Part shown: in pieces, positions 15,956 to 25,351 of the stretch
Layout: every line of letters starts with the position of its first letter
How positions within the stretch are numbered: the first letter of the stretch is position 1
NCBI GenBank assembly: GCA_900759385.1
Contig: CAAEUZ010000023.1
Location: 6,328-70,327, forward strand
Length of the DNA: 64,000 nt
Origin: an uncultured Oscillospiraceae bacterium
GTDB lineage: Bacteria; Bacillota; Clostridia; Oscillospirales; Oscillospiraceae
Direction of reading: 5' to 3'
Notes under the pieces: model-generated
Seen by the model: the letters and a program-made list of their open reading frames with translations, nothing else
Told to the model about the DNA's origin: nothing
Databases searched by the model: none
Program-made: the position numbers and the translations under genes

Positions 15956-17189
15956 GGTACTGACGGCGGGGAACATAGACCGAGCCGCGGAGATAATAAG
16001 ATGGGGCGGCCTGGTGGCCGTGCCCACGGAGACGGTGTACGGCCTGGCCGGCAACGGCCTGGACGCGGACGCCGTGGAGCGCATTTACGCCGTCAAGGGC
16101 CGGCCGGAGGTCAAGCCCCTGAGCCTGATGGTGCACGGCGCGGAGGCCATGGGCCGCTGCTGGAGTTCCGTCCCCGGGCAGGCGCTGTCGCTGGCGGAGG
16201 AGTTCTGGCCCGGCCCGCTGACCATCATCGGCCCGGGTGCGCCGGGGATCCCGGAGATAGTCCGCGCCGGAGGCAACACGGTGGGGCTGCGCTGCCCCGA
16301 CCATGAGCTGACCCTGGAGCTGCTGGAGAAGTGCGGCGTACCCATGGCCGCGCCGAGCGCGAACCCGTCCGGGGCGCCCAGCCCCAAGACTGCGCAGGAG
16401 GTGCTCGGTTATTTCAACGGCAAGATCGACGCGGTCATAGACGGCGGCGAGTGCGGCATAGGCACCGAGTCCACTATCATCACGCTGGCGGAAAAACCCT
16501 TTAAGATCCTGCGTCCGGGCGCGCTGCCGGACTATGAGATCGCCGCGCGGCTGGCGGCGGACCTGTACATAATCGGCATCACCGGCGGCACGGGCACCGG
16601 CAAGACCACGGCCCTGGATGTACTCAGGGGTATGGGCGCGCTGTGCATAGACGCCGACGAGCTCTATCACGCTCTCACGCTCACGAGCCAGGACATGAAG
16701 GCGGAGCTCATCGCCCGCTTCGGCGCTGTGTACGACGGCGACACGCTCAACCGCAGGGCGCTGGGCGACGTGGTGTTTTCGGACCCGGCCGCGCTGGAAG
16801 ACCTCAATGCCGTCACGCACAAGTACGTCACGCGCGAGACCTTCCGCCTGCTGCGTGAATTCGCCATGGGCGGCGGCACCGTGGCGGCAATAGACGCCAT
16901 CGGTATCTTCGAGGCCGGGCTGGACAGCATCTGCGCCGCCGTGTTCGGCGTCCTCGCGCCGGAGGACGTGCGCCTGGAGCGGATCATGGCCCGCGAGGGG
17001 ATACCGCGCGAGTACGCCCTCAAGCGTATAAAGGCGCAGAAAAGCGACGAATATTATAAAGATGTATGTACCGCGTGCCTCGTCAACGACGGCACAAGGG
17101 AAGAATTTGCGGCCAGATGCGAGGCCGCGTTCAAGGAGGCTATAACACATGGAAGAAAAGAAAGATTACCGCGCCGAGCTCTTCTATGA
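15945..17189 (+). CDS. Fusion: threonylcarbamoyl-AMP synthase (TsaC/YrdC) + dephospho-CoA kinase (CoaE)
   Basis: 414 residues in one uninterrupted frame. Residues ~5-205 are a YrdC/TsaC domain ('[33 protein letters not shown]', '[16 protein letters not shown]', '[18 protein letters not shown]', 'STIITL...ILRPGAL') that makes threonylcarbamoyl-AMP for tRNA t6A. From ~210 begins CoaE, with P-loop '[17 protein letters not shown]', '[12 protein letters not shown]' and '[14 protein letters not shown]', the last step of CoA synthesis. The Sua5 C-terminal domain is absent. ATG at 15945 has GGAGG six bases before it (15942 is also possible). Its 3' end overlaps the M18 peptidase start by 41 bases. 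The two activities have no direct link; shared expression is the simplest reading. Confidence 0.93.
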   Translation: MQTEVLTAGNIDRAAEIIRWGGLVAVPTETVYGLAGNGLDADAVERIYAVKGRPEVKPLSLMVHGAEAMGRCWSSVPGQALSLAEEFWPGPLTIIGPGAPGIPEIVRAGGNTVGLRCPDHELTLELLEKCGVPMAAPSANPSGAPSPKTAQEVLGYFNGKIDAVIDGGECGIGTESTIITLAEKPFKILRPGALPDYEIAARLAADLYIIGITGGTGTGKTTALDVLRGMGALCIDADELYHALTLTSQDMKAELIARFGAVYDGDTLNRRALGDVVFSDPAALEDLNAVTHKYVTRETFRLLREFAMGGGTVAAIDAIGIFEAGLDSICAAVFGVLAPEDVRLERIMAREGIPREYALKRIKAQKSDEYYKDVCTACLVNDGTREEFAARCEAAFKEAITHGRKERLPRRALL

Positions 17190-18543
17190 GCCCAAAAACG
17201 GCTATGAGACCATGAGCGCCGCCGGCCGCGAGGCCATGGACGCCTACTGCGAGGACTACAAGCGCTTCCTCAACGATTCGCGCACGGAGCGCGAGTGCGT
17301 GCGCAACGCCATAGAGCTGGCGAAGCAGCAGGGCTTTGTTGAGTTCGTGCCCGGCATGGAGCTCAAGCCCGGCGACAGGATTTACTGCTCCAACCGCGGC
17401 AAGGCGCTGATGCTGGCCGTCATGGGCGAAAAGCCCATGTCCGAGGGCATGACCCTCGCCGCCGCCCACGTGGATTCCCCCAGGCTGGACCTCAAGCAGC
17501 TGCCGCTCTATGAGGACAACGAGCTCGCCTTCCTCAAGACGCACTACTACGGCGGCATCAAGAAGTACCAGTGGACGGCCATCCCCCTGGAGCTGCACGG
17601 CACCGTCGTCACCGCCGCCGGTGAGACCATCGACGTGGTCATCGGCCGCGACCCTTCCGACCCGCAGCTGATGGTCAGCGACCTGCTGCCCCACCTGGCG
17701 GGCGAGCAGATGGGCAAGAAGCTGGGCGACGCCATCAAGGCCGAGAGCATGAACATCCTCGCCGGCAGCGTGCCATATGACGACGACGGCAAGGACCGCG
17801 TCAAGCTGGCCGTTATGAGCATCCTCAACAGCCAGTACGGCATCACCGAAGAGGACCTCATCTCCGCCGAGCTCTACGCCGTGCCCGCCTTTGAAGTGCG
17901 CGACATCGGCCTCGACCGCAGCCTCATCGGCGGCTACGGGCACGACGACCGCGTCTGCGCCTATGCTGAGCTGCGCGCGCTGTTCGACCTGAAGGGCGCG
18001 CCCAACCGCACCGCCGTCTGCATCCTCGCCGACAAGGAGGAAACCGGCTCCGACGGCGTGTCCGGCATGAAGAGCCAGGCCTTCGAGTGGTTCGCGGGCA
18101 AGCTCTGCAAGGCCACGGGCAGCGACATCGACGACTGCTTTGCCAACAGCATCTGCATCAGTGCGGACGTCACCGCGGCCTTCGACCCCAACTATCCCGA
18201 GGTCAGCGAGAAGCGCAACGCGGCCAAGCTCAACTACGGCGTGAGCCTGCACAAGTTCACCGGTTCTCGCGGCAAGTCCGGCACCAACGACGCGCCCGCG
18301 GAGCTGGTGGCCTACATGCGCCGCGTCCTGAACGCCGAGGGCGTCCAGTGGCAGATGTGCGAGCTGGGCAAGGTTGACCAGGGCGGCGGCGGCACCGTGG
18401 CCATGTACATGGGCAACCGCAATATTGACACCATTGACGCCGGCGTGCCCGTTATCAGCATGCACGCCCCCTTCGAGGTCGTCGCCAAGTACGACTGCTA
18501 CATGACCTACCGCGCCGTGCTGGCCGTCTACTCGGACAGGTAA
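17149..18543 (+). CDS. M18 family aminopeptidase
   Basis: 464 residues. Zinc-binding and catalytic landmarks of M18 peptidases are visible: 'TLAAAHVDSPRLDLK' (first metal His and neighbouring Asp), 'ADKEETGSDGVSGMKS' (catalytic Glu pair), 'CISADVTAAFDPNYPEVSEKRNAAKLNYG' (Asp ligand) and 'VPVISMHAPFEVVAKYDCYMTYRAVLAVY' (last His). It removes N-terminal acidic or neutral residues from peptides in the cytoplasm. ATG at 17149 follows AAGGAGG and lies inside the end of the tsaC-coaE frame, so translation is coupled. Confidence 0.95.
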   Translation: MEEKKDYRAELFYEPKNGYETMSAAGREAMDAYCEDYKRFLNDSRTERECVRNAIELAKQQGFVEFVPGMELKPGDRIYCSNRGKALMLAVMGEKPMSEGMTLAAAHVDSPRLDLKQLPLYEDNELAFLKTHYYGGIKKYQWTAIPLELHGTVVTAAGETIDVVIGRDPSDPQLMVSDLLPHLAGEQMGKKLGDAIKAESMNILAGSVPYDDDGKDRVKLAVMSILNSQYGITEEDLISAELYAVPAFEVRDIGLDRSLIGGYGHDDRVCAYAELRALFDLKGAPNRTAVCILADKEETGSDGVSGMKSQAFEWFAGKLCKATGSDIDDCFANSICISADVTAAFDPNYPEVSEKRNAAKLNYGVSLHKFTGSRGKSGTNDAPAELVAYMRRVLNAEGVQWQMCELGKVDQGGGGTVAMYMGNRNIDTIDAGVPVISMHAPFEVVAKYDCYMTYRAVLAVYSDR

Positions 18544-18550
18544 ACGCACT

Positions 18551-18582
18551 CAGCCCCCTCGCACGAGGGGGCTGAAGTTTTT
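18551..18582 (+). terminator. Intrinsic terminator after M18 peptidase
   Basis: Stem CAGCCCCCTCG/CGAGGGGGCTG then AAG and five T. Confidence 0.88.
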
Positions 18583-18669
18583 CCGCCGCAGGGAGTAAAT
18601 ACGTCCCCTTTAAGGAAAGCGGCGATTTGAGAAATTGTAGTATGAAATGATAAGCCCTGATGTTTTTAG

Positions 18670-19200
18670 CTAAAACTCTTGTCCATACGGCAAAAGCACA
18701 TGAAGGAATGGCTTATTTTCATATTCCGGTCCCTCAGCTCTGCCGCTCATGTAATATACGCTCCACGTCTTATCAATTTTGATGAAATTCATTGGAACGC
18801 CATCCAAGGTTACTCTGAAATCACTGTTCGGATACCATATTGAGCCATAGTCCAGCCAATACTTTTCTCCGTTTCTCTCATAAACCAACCGTTTGTTCTC
18901 TTCGTCAAACGGGTCGCTTGGATACAGCGGCTCGGCTATTATGCTCCAGAAAACGCCGTCGCGAGCGACCAGGGCACAAGTAAAGTCATCGTAATAGTCC
19001 TTGTAAAAGACTGCATATACGTTCCCATGTATTTGACCGGTATAAACGACTTCATTAACAATATCTTCGTGTTTATACGTCATGCAATCTCCCGGAGACA
19101 TAGTAATATCCATGACAGTTAACACGATTATACAGGAAACTATTATTGTTGCCAGCACTACCCAATGGCCGTGTTTCCCTTTGTTTAAAGTCTGTTGCAT
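18670..19200 (-). CDS. Membrane-anchored protein of unknown function
   Basis: 176 residues. One N-terminal membrane helix (about residues 13-30, 'WVVLATIIVSCIIVLTVMDI') and an outside domain rich in Tyr, Asp and Glu with 'YTGQIHGNVYAVFYKDYYDDFTCALVARDGVFWSII'. I recognise no family. AAAGGAG precedes the ATG and a good promoter lies upstream, so it is a real gene. Its base composition is clearly more A/T-rich than both neighbours, which suggests recent acquisition. It is isolated between M18 and uppP and points away from uppP. Confidence 0.8.
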   Translation of the reverse strand: MQQTLNKGKHGHWVVLATIIVSCIIVLTVMDITMSPGDCMTYKHEDIVNEVVYTGQIHGNVYAVFYKDYYDDFTCALVARDGVFWSIIAEPLYPSDPFDEENKRLVYERNGEKYWLDYGSIWYPNSDFRVTLDGVPMNFIKIDKTWSVYYMSGRAEGPEYENKPFLHVLLPYGQEF

Positions 19201-19270
19201 AATTTGTCTCCTTTACGAACACAAATGCAAAAACAAAAATCCGTATTTTTCTCAGGACAAGCTTGTTTTC

Positions 19271-19299
19271 ATTATACAATACACAAATGCTCTCTGCAA
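19271..19299 (-). promoter_or_regulatory. Promoter of the 18670-19200 gene
   Basis: Minus strand TTGCAG (19294-19299), 17 bp, TATAAT (19271-19276). The remaining ~200 bases up to uppP show only a TATAAT at 19444-19449 that may serve uppP. Confidence 0.7.
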
Positions 19300-19497
19300 G
19301 GCGTGAAGAACTGTACGTTTCAGTCTCTTTAGAGTCATGGCCCGCAATTTGGTGAGACCAAATGGGCGGGCTGCCGCGGCTTATTCTGAGAAGGTCGGGA
19401 GAGCAAGCGACCGGCACTTGTTCTTTTGGGAAAAGTATGCTAATATAATTTGTTGGCACACTCAGTGCATAACCAAGTTACTCTGGAGGACGTACCC

Positions 19498-20337
19498 GTG
19501 GACATATGGTCGGCAATTTTTCTCGGACTGGTGCAGGGACTCGCCGAATTCCTGCCAATCTCCAGCTCCGGACACCTGTCTGTATTGCAGAACCTTCTGC
19601 ACCTGAATTCCCTGGAAGAGGGACACCTGTTTTTTGACGTGCTGCTGCACCTGGGCACGCTGGTGAGCATTTTCATCTGCTACTGGTCGGACATCAAGAG
19701 CATGGTCATCGAGGTGTTCATCGTACTGCGCGGCGGGCGTACCGCCTCGGGGGAGCGGATAAAGCAGCAGCTCCCGGCGGCAAGGCTCTTCCTCATGCTG
19801 GTTATTGCCACGCTGCCGCTGGTGCTCATTGTGCCGATAAACGATTTGGTGGAGGAGCTCTATTACCACAGCTGGTTCATAGGCATAGCCTTTCTTCTCA
19901 CGGGCTGCCTGCTCTACGTGTCCGACAGGATGGCGCCGGGCACCAAGACGGAGAAGAATATGCGTATCCGCGACGCGCTCATAATCGGTGTCTGCCAGTG
20001 CGTGGCCACCATACCCGGCCTCTCCCGCTCCGGCACCACCATCACCGCCGGTATAGCCACGGGTCTGGACCGCGGCTTCGCCATGCGCTTTTCCTTCCTG
20101 CTGAGCATACCCGCCGTGCTGGGCGCCAACATACTCTCCATCTTCAGCGCGATTAGAGAGGGCTTTGACGTCTCCCAGCTGCCCGTGTATCTGGTGGGTA
20201 TGCTGGCGGCCGTCATCTCCGGCATCGCGGCCATCATGCTTATGAAGTTCATCTCGCGCAAGAACAAGTTCGGATTCTTTACCTATTACTGCTGGGCCGC
20301 GGGCGTCATCACGCTCGTGCTCTCGCTCGGCTACTGA
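19498..20337 (+). CDS. uppP: Undecaprenyl-diphosphatase UppP (BacA)
   Basis: 279 residues, about eight membrane helices. Catalytic motif 1 'GLVQGLAEFLPISSSGHLSV' and motif 2 'GLSRSGTTITAGIATGLDR' are intact. It recycles undecaprenyl pyrophosphate to the monophosphate carrier used for peptidoglycan, and overproduction gives bacitracin tolerance. The start is the GTG at 19498, eight bases after GGAGG; codons further upstream in this frame overlap the promoter. ftsK follows 20 bp downstream. Confidence 0.96.
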   Translation: MDIWSAIFLGLVQGLAEFLPISSSGHLSVLQNLLHLNSLEEGHLFFDVLLHLGTLVSIFICYWSDIKSMVIEVFIVLRGGRTASGERIKQQLPAARLFLMLVIATLPLVLIVPINDLVEELYYHSWFIGIAFLLTGCLLYVSDRMAPGTKTEKNMRIRDALIIGVCQCVATIPGLSRSGTTITAGIATGLDRGFAMRFSFLLSIPAVLGANILSIFSAIREGFDVSQLPVYLVGMLAAVISGIAAIMLMKFISRKNKFGFFTYYCWAAGVITLVLSLGY

Positions 20338-20357
20338 TGAAAGGCAGGCTAAGATAA

Positions 20358-23063
20358 ATGGCTAACTCCTCCGGCGGGACGAAGAAGTCCTCCGGCACCG
20401 CGAAAAAATCCACGGCCTCCTCGTCCAGGAGCAGGGCCCCGGCCAAGAAGAACGCTCCGCGCCCCATCAGGCGCGAGGTCGGAGCGGTAGTATGCGCGTT
20501 CCTGGGCATCTTCTCGCTCATCGGCTATTTCGATGTCGAGGCTCTGTTCATAGATGTGTTCTGCGGCTTCCTCAAGGGCCTGCTAGGCTGGGGTTATTTC
20601 CTGTTCCCCATCTCGCTGCTGATCGCGGCGGGCATACTGGCCACGCACCGGGGCCGTCCGGTGGTGCTGCGCGTCACCTGCACCATGCTGCTGCCGCTCT
20701 TCATCGGTGCGGCGGCGCATATGCTCTTCGCCGGGGACGGCTTTGCTTTCGGCGGGAACTTCATGGACCTGTGCGAGCGGCTCTACACCAGCGGCACGCG
20801 CCTCGCCAGCGGCGGGCTTATAGCGGGCCTGGTCAGCATGGCGCTTGAGGCGATGTTCAGCGTGTACGGGGCCATACCCGTGCTGCTGGCCGTCCTGATC
20901 TTCCTGTGCATGTGCATAGGAAGGGTGACGCCCGGCAAGGTGGTGGACTGGTGGCGCGGCCGCGAGAGGGCGGACTACGACTGCGAGGACGAGCCCGTAC
21001 AGGAGAAGACGGCCAAGGCACGTAAGGACGGCCGCCGCAGCGGTGAGAAGGCCGCCGCGCCGGCACCGCGCCGCCGCGCCAACGTCTCAATAGACGTGCC
21101 CATGGACGACGAGCCGGACGAGGACGACGAGTACCTGGACCGCTTTGCCGAGTACCCCGTGCCGGAAAAGCCGAAGAACGTGCGCCGCAATCAGCCGGAG
21201 AGCACGCCCATACCTGTCAGCACCGTTTACGCACCCAGGCCGGAGGTGGAGCGTCCCGCCCCGCAGCCGGTCATGACCGGGTTCCGGCCCGAGCCGCAGC
21301 CTGAGCCCCAGCCGGAACCGGAGCCGGATTACCCGCCGGTCAGCACCTTTGTGCCCGAGCCGGAGCCGGAAGAGCCCGCCGCGGAGGCGGAGCCCGTGTT
21401 CACCGAGCCGCCCCGGCGCGAGCGGACGGCAAAGCCAAAGCCGGACGCCGACGCCAACGCCGAGATGGCCGCCGCGCTGGACAAGGCCGCCACGGAGACG
21501 CCGGAATACGAGTTCCCGCCCATAGACCTGCTGCGCCGCGGAGGCGCCAGCGCGCCTGACGGCAGGGAGGAGATAACCCTTAACCGCGACCGGCTGGAGG
21601 CCTCGCTCAAGAGCTTCGGCGTGGCCGCGCGCATAGTCGGAGCCACCCGCGGCCCCACGGTCACGCGCTATGACCTGGAGCTTGACGCGGGCGTCAAGCT
21701 CACCAAGCTAACGAACCTGGCCAATGACCTGGCCCTCTCGCTCGGCGTCATGAACGTGCGCATAGCGCCGATACCGGACAAGATAAGCACGGTGGGCATC
21801 GAGGTGCCAAACAAGATAGTCAGCATCGTATACCTGCGCGAGGTGATAGAGTCCCCCGAGTTCCAGAACGCCAAGAGTACGCTATCCTTCGCCATCGGCA
21901 AGGACATCTCCGGCCGCTGCGTCGTGGGGAACATCGCCAAGCTGCCGCATATGCTCATCGCGGGCACCACGGGCAGCGGCAAGAGCGTCTGCCTCAACTC
22001 GCTGCTGCTGAGCCTGCTGTACAAGTCCACGCCCGAGCAGGTGCGGCTCATAATGATAGACCCCAAGATGGTCGAGCTCGGCATCTATAACGGCATACCG
22101 CACCTGTATGTGCCCGTGGTCACGGACCCGAAGAAGGCCGCCGGGGCGCTCCAGTGGGCCGTCGTCGAGATGCTCAAGCGCTACCGCCTCTTCTCCGAGG
22201 CCGGCGTGCGCGACCTGGCCGGGTACAACGCCCACCAGAAGAAGGCCGGCGAGAGCACCATGCCCCAGGTGGTCATCGTGGTGGACGAGCTGGCCGACCT
22301 CATGCTCGTGGCCAGCAAGGACGTGGAGGAGAGCATATGCCGCGTCGCCCAGATGGGCCGCGCCGCCGGCATGCACCTCATCATAGCCACCCAGCGCCCC
22401 AGCGCGGACGTTATCACCGGCCTGATGAAGGCCAACATCCCCAGCCGCATCGCCTTCGCCGTCTCCAGCGCCATGGAGTCGCGCATCATCCTTGACAGCG
22501 CTGGCGCTGAGAAGCTCATCGGCATGGGCGACATGCTCTACTCGCCCCTGGGCAGCGGCAAGCCCATGCGCGTGCAGGGCTGCTTTGTCACCGACGAGGA
22601 GAGGGAGGACGTCATCGACTTCATCAAGGGCTCCAGCCAGGCCGAGTACAGCGACGAGGTCCTGGCCGAGATTGAGAAGGCCGCCCAGGAGAAGGACAAG
22701 CCCGGCAAGGGCAAGGGCGCGGACAGCGGCGCCAACTTTGACGACGAGCCCGCCGCGGACAACGCCTTCGCCGACTACGACGAGCTGCTGCCGCAGGCCG
22801 TGGACGTCATCTTCGACACCAAGCAGGCCAGTGTCTCCATGCTGCAGCGCCGCCTGAAGCTGGGCTATTCGCGCGCCGCCAGGCTGGTTGACCAGATGGA
22901 GGAGCTGGGCATAGTTGGCCCGTTTGAAGGCAGCAAGCCCCGCCAGGTGCTGATAACAAAGCAGCAGTGGCAGGAGATGCAGCTCATCAACGGCACCGCC
23001 CCCACCGAGCGCAGCCGCCTTGAGGCCGAGTTCGGTACCGACGCGGAGAACTACGACCAATGA
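20358..23063 (+). CDS. ftsK: DNA translocase FtsK/SpoIIIE
   Basis: 901 residues. A Lys/Arg-rich start, four membrane helices within residues ~35-195, then a long Pro/Glu-rich linker (~200-370). The motor begins near 400, with Walker A 'IAGTTGSGKSVCLNSLL', 'LIMIDPKMVELGIYNGIPHL', Walker B 'VVIVVDELADLMLV' and 'RAAGMHLIIATQRPSADVITGLMKANIPSRIAF'. The C-terminal gamma winged helix ('SVSMLQRRLKLGYSRAARLVDQMEELGIVG') reads chromosome orientation. It pumps chromosomes through the division or sporulation septum. Stop overlaps the mrnC ATG (ATGA). Confidence 0.97.
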   Translation: MANSSGGTKKSSGTAKKSTASSSRSRAPAKKNAPRPIRREVGAVVCAFLGIFSLIGYFDVEALFIDVFCGFLKGLLGWGYFLFPISLLIAAGILATHRGRPVVLRVTCTMLLPLFIGAAAHMLFAGDGFAFGGNFMDLCERLYTSGTRLASGGLIAGLVSMALEAMFSVYGAIPVLLAVLIFLCMCIGRVTPGKVVDWWRGRERADYDCEDEPVQEKTAKARKDGRRSGEKAAAPAPRRRANVSIDVPMDDEPDEDDEYLDRFAEYPVPEKPKNVRRNQPESTPIPVSTVYAPRPEVERPAPQPVMTGFRPEPQPEPQPEPEPDYPPVSTFVPEPEPEEPAAEAEPVFTEPPRRERTAKPKPDADANAEMAAALDKAATETPEYEFPPIDLLRRGGASAPDGREEITLNRDRLEASLKSFGVAARIVGATRGPTVTRYDLELDAGVKLTKLTNLANDLALSLGVMNVRIAPIPDKISTVGIEVPNKIVSIVYLREVIESPEFQNAKSTLSFAIGKDISGRCVVGNIAKLPHMLIAGTTGSGKSVCLNSLLLSLLYKSTPEQVRLIMIDPKMVELGIYNGIPHLYVPVVTDPKKAAGALQWAVVEMLKRYRLFSEAGVRDLAGYNAHQKKAGESTMPQVVIVVDELADLMLVASKDVEESICRVAQMGRAAGMHLIIATQRPSADVITGLMKANIPSRIAFAVSSAMESRIILDSAGAEKLIGMGDMLYSPLGSGKPMRVQGCFVTDEEREDVIDFIKGSSQAEYSDEVLAEIEKAAQEKDKPGKGKGADSGANFDDEPAADNAFADYDELLPQAVDVIFDTKQASVSMLQRRLKLGYSRAARLVDQMEELGIVGPFEGSKPRQVLITKQQWQEMQLINGTAPTERSRLEAEFGTDAENYDQ

Positions 23064-23446
23064 CCAGGGCGGAACTCAACCAGCTGAGCATACTCGCGCT
23101 CGCCCATGTGGGGGACGCGGTGTATGAGCTCTTTGTACGCAGCTATCTGGCCGGGCACGGTCAGACAAAGGTGACGGACCTGCACCGGGCCACGGTGGCC
23201 ATGGTGAAGGCCGGGGCCCAGGCCCGGGCCGCCGCCGTAATCCTCCCGCTGCTGACGGAGGATGAGCGCACCGTCTATAAGCGCGGGCGCAACAGCCACG
23301 TGAACAGCGTGCCCAGGGGCGCCACCATGGCCGAGTACCATGCCGCGACGGCGCTGGAGGCCGTCTTCGGCTGGCTCTACCTGGGCGGGGAGGCCGACCG
23401 CGCGCGGGAGCTGTTTAACGAGATACTCAAGAGCCGGGAGGACTGA
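23060..23446 (+). CDS. mrnC: Mini-ribonuclease III (MrnC)
   Basis: 128 residues, a lone RNase III catalytic domain without a dsRNA-binding domain. 'LALAHVGDAVYELFVRSYL' holds the signature acidic residue and 'ATALEAVFGWLYLGG' the second pair. It trims the ends of 23S rRNA precursors in Firmicutes. It overlaps ftsK by four bases. The 93 bases to rqcH contain an imperfect hairpin (GGCCCT...AGGGCT, ~23471-23490) without a T run. Confidence 0.95.
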   Translation: MTRAELNQLSILALAHVGDAVYELFVRSYLAGHGQTKVTDLHRATVAMVKAGAQARAAAVILPLLTEDERTVYKRGRNSHVNSVPRGATMAEYHAATALEAVFGWLYLGGEADRARELFNEILKSRED

Positions 23447-23539
23447 AGCCGCCGGCCCATACGCACAAACGGCCCTGCATGAGCAAGGGCTGTTTGCATA
23501 TGTGCGGAGAAAACTTAAACACGTGTAAGGAGATAAGAC

Positions 23540-25264
23540 ATGCCACTCGATGCGCCGCTTCTGCGCGGCCTTACGGACGAGATAGCGCCGGCGCTGGCCG
23601 GCGCCAGGATAGACAAGGTACAGCAGCCGTCCCGGGACACGCTGCTGCTCTCGGTGTACACGCGCCTGGGCGCGCGGCGGCTGCTCATATCCGCGGCGGG
23701 CTCCGGCTCGCGGCTGCACTTCACCGGAGAAAAGTACGAGAACCCCGACAAGCCGCCCATGTTCTGCATGCTCCTGCGCAAGCATCTCACCGGCGCGAGG
23801 ATAGAGTCCGTGCAGCAGCCGGAGTGGGAGCGCATGGTCGTGCTCTCCCTGACCGGCCGCGACGAGCTGGGCGTGGAGTGCGCCCGCACGCTGGTGGTGG
23901 AGCTCGTGGGCCGGGCCTCAAACGTGATCCTCTGCGACGAGGAGATGCGCATAATTGACTGCCTGCGCCGCGTGGATTTCGGCGAGGAGGCTTACAGGCG
24001 GCTCCTGCCGGGCATGCTCTACAAGTACCCCCAGAGGCCGGACAAGCCCTGCTTCTTCGCCCTCACGGCGCAGGAGCGGCGGGAACTGCTGGAGGCGGCG
24101 CCGCGCGACGCGGAGCCATCGTCCTGGCTGCTGGACACGTTCTCGGCCCTCTCCCCGCTCATTGCCCGGGAAACGGCCGCCCGCGCCGGGGGCTTCGAGC
24201 GCCTGGGCGAGGCCATGGATGCGCTCGCGGAGAGCGTGGACGCCGGTGAACTTACGCCGACGCTGGTGAGGGTGGACGGCAAGGCGAAGGATTTCTCCTT
24301 CATGCGCATAACGCAGTACGGCCCGGGGGCGGAGAACGAACGGAGCGAGAGCTTTTCCGCCCTGCTGGACGCCTTCTACGGCCAGCGTGACCGCGCCGAG
24401 CAGCTGCGGCGGGCCGCCCACGACACGGTCAAGGCCGTGCGCACGCTCCGCGACCGCACGGCCCGCAAGCTGGCCAGCCAGCGCGAGGAGCTCAGGAAGA
24501 GCGCGGACCGCGAGGCGCTGCGCCGCCGCGGCGACCTCATCACGGCCAACCTCTGGCGGGCGCAGCGGGGCATGAGGGAGCTCGAGTGCGAGGACTACTA
24601 CACCGAGGGCTGCCCCACGGTGAAGATAAAGCTCGACCCGCTCAAGACGCCGCAGCAGAACGCGGCCCAGGCGTATAAGGAATACCGCAAGGCCGAAACC
24701 GCCGAAAAGCACCTCACGGAGCTGATTGCAAACGGCGAAAGGCAGCTCGATTACCTCGAGAGCGTGCTGGACAGCCTCAGCCGGGTGGAGTCGGAGCGCG
24801 ACGTGCGCGACATCCGCGCCGAGCTGGCCGCTTCCGGCGTGCTGAAGGTGAAGCGCGGCGCGGATAAGCAGCGCAGGGTAAAGCCCGCCGGGCCGCTGCG
24901 CTTTGTGTCCAGCAGCGGTTACGAGATACTCGTCGGCCGAAACAACGCGCAGAACGACGAGCTCACGACCAGGACGGCCAGGCGTACGGACATCTGGCTG
25001 CACACCCAGCGCGTGCACGGCTCGCACGTGATCATCCGCTGCCTGGACACCGAGCCGGACGAGCGGACGCTAAGCGAGGCCGCCAGCCTGGCCGCCTACT
25101 ATTCGGAGGGCCGCGAGGCGGGAAAGGTGCCGGTGGATTACACGCAGGTGCGCCGCGTCAAAAAGCCATCCGGCGCCCTGCCCGGCAAGGTGATTTACAC
25201 AGATTACAAGACCATAACGGCTGAGCCGGACGCACAGCTTGCCAGGCGCCTGCGGGCGGAGTGA
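23540..25264 (+). CDS. rqcH: Ribosome-associated quality-control protein RqcH (NFACT/Rqc2 homolog)
   Basis: 574 residues. NFACT-N domain from the start ('TDEIAPALAGARIDKVQQPSRDTLLLSVY', 'MLLRKHLTGARIESVQQPEWERMVVL', 'VVELVGRASNVILCDE'), a central coiled coil (~residues 280-440) and NFACT-R 'FVSSSGYEILVGRNNAQNDELTTR' plus 'WLHTQRVHGSHVIIR'. RqcH binds split 50S subunits with stalled nascent chains and directs alanine tailing. Its partner RqcP is also in this window at 56.7 kb. AAGGAG lies seven bases before the ATG. It ends at a bidirectional terminator shared with the convergent ABC exporter. Confidence 0.95.
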   Translation: MPLDAPLLRGLTDEIAPALAGARIDKVQQPSRDTLLLSVYTRLGARRLLISAAGSGSRLHFTGEKYENPDKPPMFCMLLRKHLTGARIESVQQPEWERMVVLSLTGRDELGVECARTLVVELVGRASNVILCDEEMRIIDCLRRVDFGEEAYRRLLPGMLYKYPQRPDKPCFFALTAQERRELLEAAPRDAEPSSWLLDTFSALSPLIARETAARAGGFERLGEAMDALAESVDAGELTPTLVRVDGKAKDFSFMRITQYGPGAENERSESFSALLDAFYGQRDRAEQLRRAAHDTVKAVRTLRDRTARKLASQREELRKSADREALRRRGDLITANLWRAQRGMRELECEDYYTEGCPTVKIKLDPLKTPQQNAAQAYKEYRKAETAEKHLTELIANGERQLDYLESVLDSLSRVESERDVRDIRAELAASGVLKVKRGADKQRRVKPAGPLRFVSSSGYEILVGRNNAQNDELTTRTARRTDIWLHTQRVHGSHVIIRCLDTEPDERTLSEAASLAAYYSEGREAGKVPVDYTQVRRVKKPSGALPGKVIYTDYKTITAEPDAQLARRLRAE

Positions 25265-25295
25265 GCATCAGGCGGCGTCGCGGCCGGGACAGAAC

Positions 25296-25323
25296 AAAGC
25301 CCCCGGAGGAATCCGGGGGCTTT
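25296..25323. terminator. Bidirectional terminator between rqcH and the ABC exporter
   Basis: Perfect 12-bp stem AAAGCCCCCGGA/TCCGGGGGCTTT, loop GGAA, between two convergent genes. Confidence 0.85.
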
Positions 25324-25351
25324 CTGCGCGTTATTTCCTTTGCGGCAGGGC

